This document shows, in pieces, positions 48,532-49,796 of a stretch of DNA of 49,796 nucleotides. Within the stretch, counting starts at the first letter, position 1, and every line of letters starts with the position of its first letter. A model generated the notes under the pieces. The model was not told the origin of the DNA. It ran no database searches and saw nothing but the letters and a program-made list of their open reading frames with translations. Source of the stretch: Schwartzia sp. (in: firmicutes) (GTDB lineage: Bacteria; Bacillota; Negativicutes; Selenomonadales; Selenomonadaceae). Where the stretch lies: contig JAFVAI010000089.1 in NCBI GenBank assembly GCA_017480545.1, positions 1-49,796 on the forward strand. The letters are read 5' to 3'. The position numbers and the translations under genes were made by a program.

Positions 48532-49458
48532 TTATTTCAAGAATCCGTTGATAATCTGTTCCTCGGCCTCTTGCTCGGTGAGGCCCAATGTCATCAGTTT
48601 GATGAGCTGGTCGCCCGCAATCTTGCCGATGGCGGCTTCATGGATCAGCTCGGCGTCCACGTGGTTCGCTTCGAGGGACGGTACGGTGAGGATTCTGCCT
48701 TTGTCCATGATGATGGAGTCACATTCGGTGTGGCCGCGGCCGGGGGCATTGCCCACGATGCAGGCGTCAAATTTTTGGAAGGAGGTGTCCCGCGCCACCG
48801 AGCGCGACACGACATCGGCGTTCGCGCCTTCGCCGTCGAGGGCAACTTTGTAGCCGGAGACGGCGACCTGGGCGCCGTGGGTCATCAGCCGCTCCAGTAC
48901 GACGAGCCGCGCGCCCGCCGCCAGTGTCGCGGTGGTCATGCGATTGGTGGAATCCACGCCTTTGATTTGCACCATTTCCATTTCCATGCTGCTGTCCTCG
49001 GCCAGCGTGGCTTCGGTGACGGGGTTCAAAATGCGCTTGCCGCTGCCGTCGCCGGAGCCGTAATGCTTTTCCACGTATTTGACTTTCGAGCCCTTTTCGA
49101 GGAAAAAGCGGTGGACGCCGTCGTGCTCGGAGTCCTGGTTGCCGCAATTGTCGATGCCGCAGCCCGCGACGATGACGACATCGGCCCCTGCGCCGATGTA
49201 GAAGTCGTTGTAAACCGTTTCTTTGATGCCGCTGGCGCTCAAAACCACCGGGATATGCACACTTTCGTTTTTCGTGCCGGGCTTTATGAAGATGTCAATG
49301 CCCGTGCCGTTTTTTTTCGATTGGATGTCGATGTTGGCGGTGGTGCTCCGGCCCGCAAGTTGGCTGTTCGCGCGGAAGTTGTACGCACCCATGGGGATGT
49401 CGTGGAGCCCCGCGACCTCGGCGATCAGCCGTTTTTGTACCGCGTCCATTTTCAGCAT
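48532..49458 (-). CDS. SufB/SufD-family Fe-S cluster assembly protein (short, SmsB-like)
   Basis: A 308-residue protein made mainly of the SufBD right-handed beta-helix core: VVIVAGCGIDNCGNQDSEHD, GVHRFFLEKGSKVKYVEKHY, RILNPVTEATLAED, DACIVGNAPGRGHTECDSII and ELIHEAAIGKIAGDQLIKLM. It lacks the long N-terminal region of classical SufB, like the short forms that work with SufC in anaerobes and archaea. GGAAGGAAC precedes the ATG at 49458, with a TATTAT -10 upstream. No sufC gene is next to it on either side within the window. Confidence 0.88.
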   Translation of the reverse strand: MLKMDAVQKRLIAEVAGLHDIPMGAYNFRANSQLAGRSTTANIDIQSKKNGTGIDIFIKPGTKNESVHIPVVLSASGIKETVYNDFYIGAGADVVIVAGCGIDNCGNQDSEHDGVHRFFLEKGSKVKYVEKHYGSGDGSGKRILNPVTEATLAEDSSMEMEMVQIKGVDSTNRMTTATLAAGARLVVLERLMTHGAQVAVSGYKVALDGEGANADVVSRSVARDTSFQKFDACIVGNAPGRGHTECDSIIMDKGRILTVPSLEANHVDAELIHEAAIGKIAGDQLIKLMTLGLTEQEAEEQIINGFLK

Positions 49459-49660
49459 GGCTGTTCCTTCCCGTATAATAAGATTTGCAGGAGCATTTAA
49501 CGTGCATCTGCATCTACACGAAATTAATCAACAGACGATGGGATGCCCGTGATACAATAGCTGTAAGACAGCAGGGGCAAGTTCTTGTTCCTCCTGTTGA
49601 GCCGCAAGGTTGCTTCATTGACAATCCTTCCCTTCGTGGTTTTATTATTTCTGCCATTAA

Positions 49661-49796
49661 GGAAACGCCGAATAAGTCACCAAATATGATAAAATAGAGG
49701 AAGATATCCACAAGAAAGCGAGACGAGAACATGGAACAGCTGTCATTCATCGATGCGGAATATGAAAGCCGGAAGAGAATCCCCAAGCGCGAGCGC
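49661..49796 (+). mobile_element. Left end of an IS5-family insertion sequence (cut by window end)
   Basis: TTAA (49657-49660) is followed by GGAAACGCCGAATAAGTC (49661-49678), identical to one end of the MITE at 4112-4270. A transposase start follows 52 bases later. The rest lies outside the window. The 49459-49656 stretch before it has no gene I can support. Confidence 0.75.
49731..49796 (+). CDS. IS5-family transposase, N-terminal fragment
   Basis: Twenty-two codons beginning MEQLSFIDAEYESRKRIPKR are visible before the window ends. The (M)xQLSFxDAEY opening is that of IS5-group DDE transposases. It lies just inside an IS5-type terminal inverted repeat, which supports the call. Whether the gene is complete cannot be seen. 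Confidence 0.75.
   Translation, partial: MEQLSFIDAEYESRKRIPKRER

Noticed and set aside
49485-49786. Open frames on both strands between the SufB/D gene and the IS transposase
   Set aside because: They cross the IS terminal repeat, have no ribosome sites and no recognisable protein features.

Overview
The window looks like a chromosomal segment of a diderm, GC-rich Firmicute of the Negativicutes (Selenomonas/Megasphaera-like). This is an inference from a Firmicute-type hem gene order, corrinoid genes, Gram-positive-style Shine-Dalgarno sites and LexA alongside an outer-membrane secretin and a secretin-partner protein. No taxonomic search was possible. Most of the DNA is GC-rich and densely coding. 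Two stretches (about 1.5-2.7 kb and 22.3-29.1 kb) are more AT-rich and carry accessory genes.

Layout. 1-2.8 kb: end of an ABC-2 permease, a three-gene cluster of small proteins whose last member is broken, and an HNH/XRE accessory cluster around a perfect 16-bp palindrome. 2.9-6.3 kb: NagZ-like lipoprotein, an IS5-related MITE, lexA, and a FliB-type methylase. 6.4-11.1 kb: a double-domain CobT (ArsA/ArsB-like), a DUF6765-like protein and a stand-alone divergent ClpX. 11.1-11.6 kb: an odd class II tRNA, a decayed tRNA-Gly and an intact tRNA-Gly(CCC). 12-18.9 kb: SbmA/YddA-type ABC exporter, membrane protein plus YigZ, SGNH hydrolase, iron alcohol dehydrogenase, acyltransferase. 19.0-19.3 kb: an apparent type I toxin-antitoxin locus. 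19.3-35.1 kb: tetrapyrrole genes (cobI, siroheme synthase, hemA, hemC, cobA-hemD, an NYN gene, hemB, hemL) split by a toxin-antitoxin island. 35.1-41.5 kb: an operon of phosphomannomutase, galU, pgi, PilP-like, secretin and response regulator. 41.6-47.4 kb: MATE exporter, YdcF, galE, rfbD, gamma carbonic anhydrase and twin thioesterases. 47.5-49.8 kb: small protein, HU, a SufB/D-like protein and the left end of an IS5-family element.

The most striking region is 22.2-29.0 kb. In a hemA-hemC-hemD-hemB-hemL type cluster, hemB has been separated from cobA-hemD by about 7 kb that holds two PIN-domain pairs, HepT/MntA, Phd/RelE, a BrnT/BrnA pair with a frameshifted toxin, and a broken BRO-type gene. 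Pieces of the hemB 5' end recur four times (22.2, 23.1, 26.5 and 27.25 kb), and the 5' end of an exported TPR-protein gene recurs as a 34-codon scrap at 27.9 kb. Toxin-antitoxin modules sit directly behind these copied gene starts, and one nucleotidyltransferase antitoxin appears to use the hemB start codon and first codons as its own. This suggests a hotspot where modules arrive with, or are captured by, duplicated gene starts, while an intact hemB is kept.

Start sites were chosen by reading-frame extent, Shine-Dalgarno spacing and family expectation. No database search, folding program or alignment tool was used.
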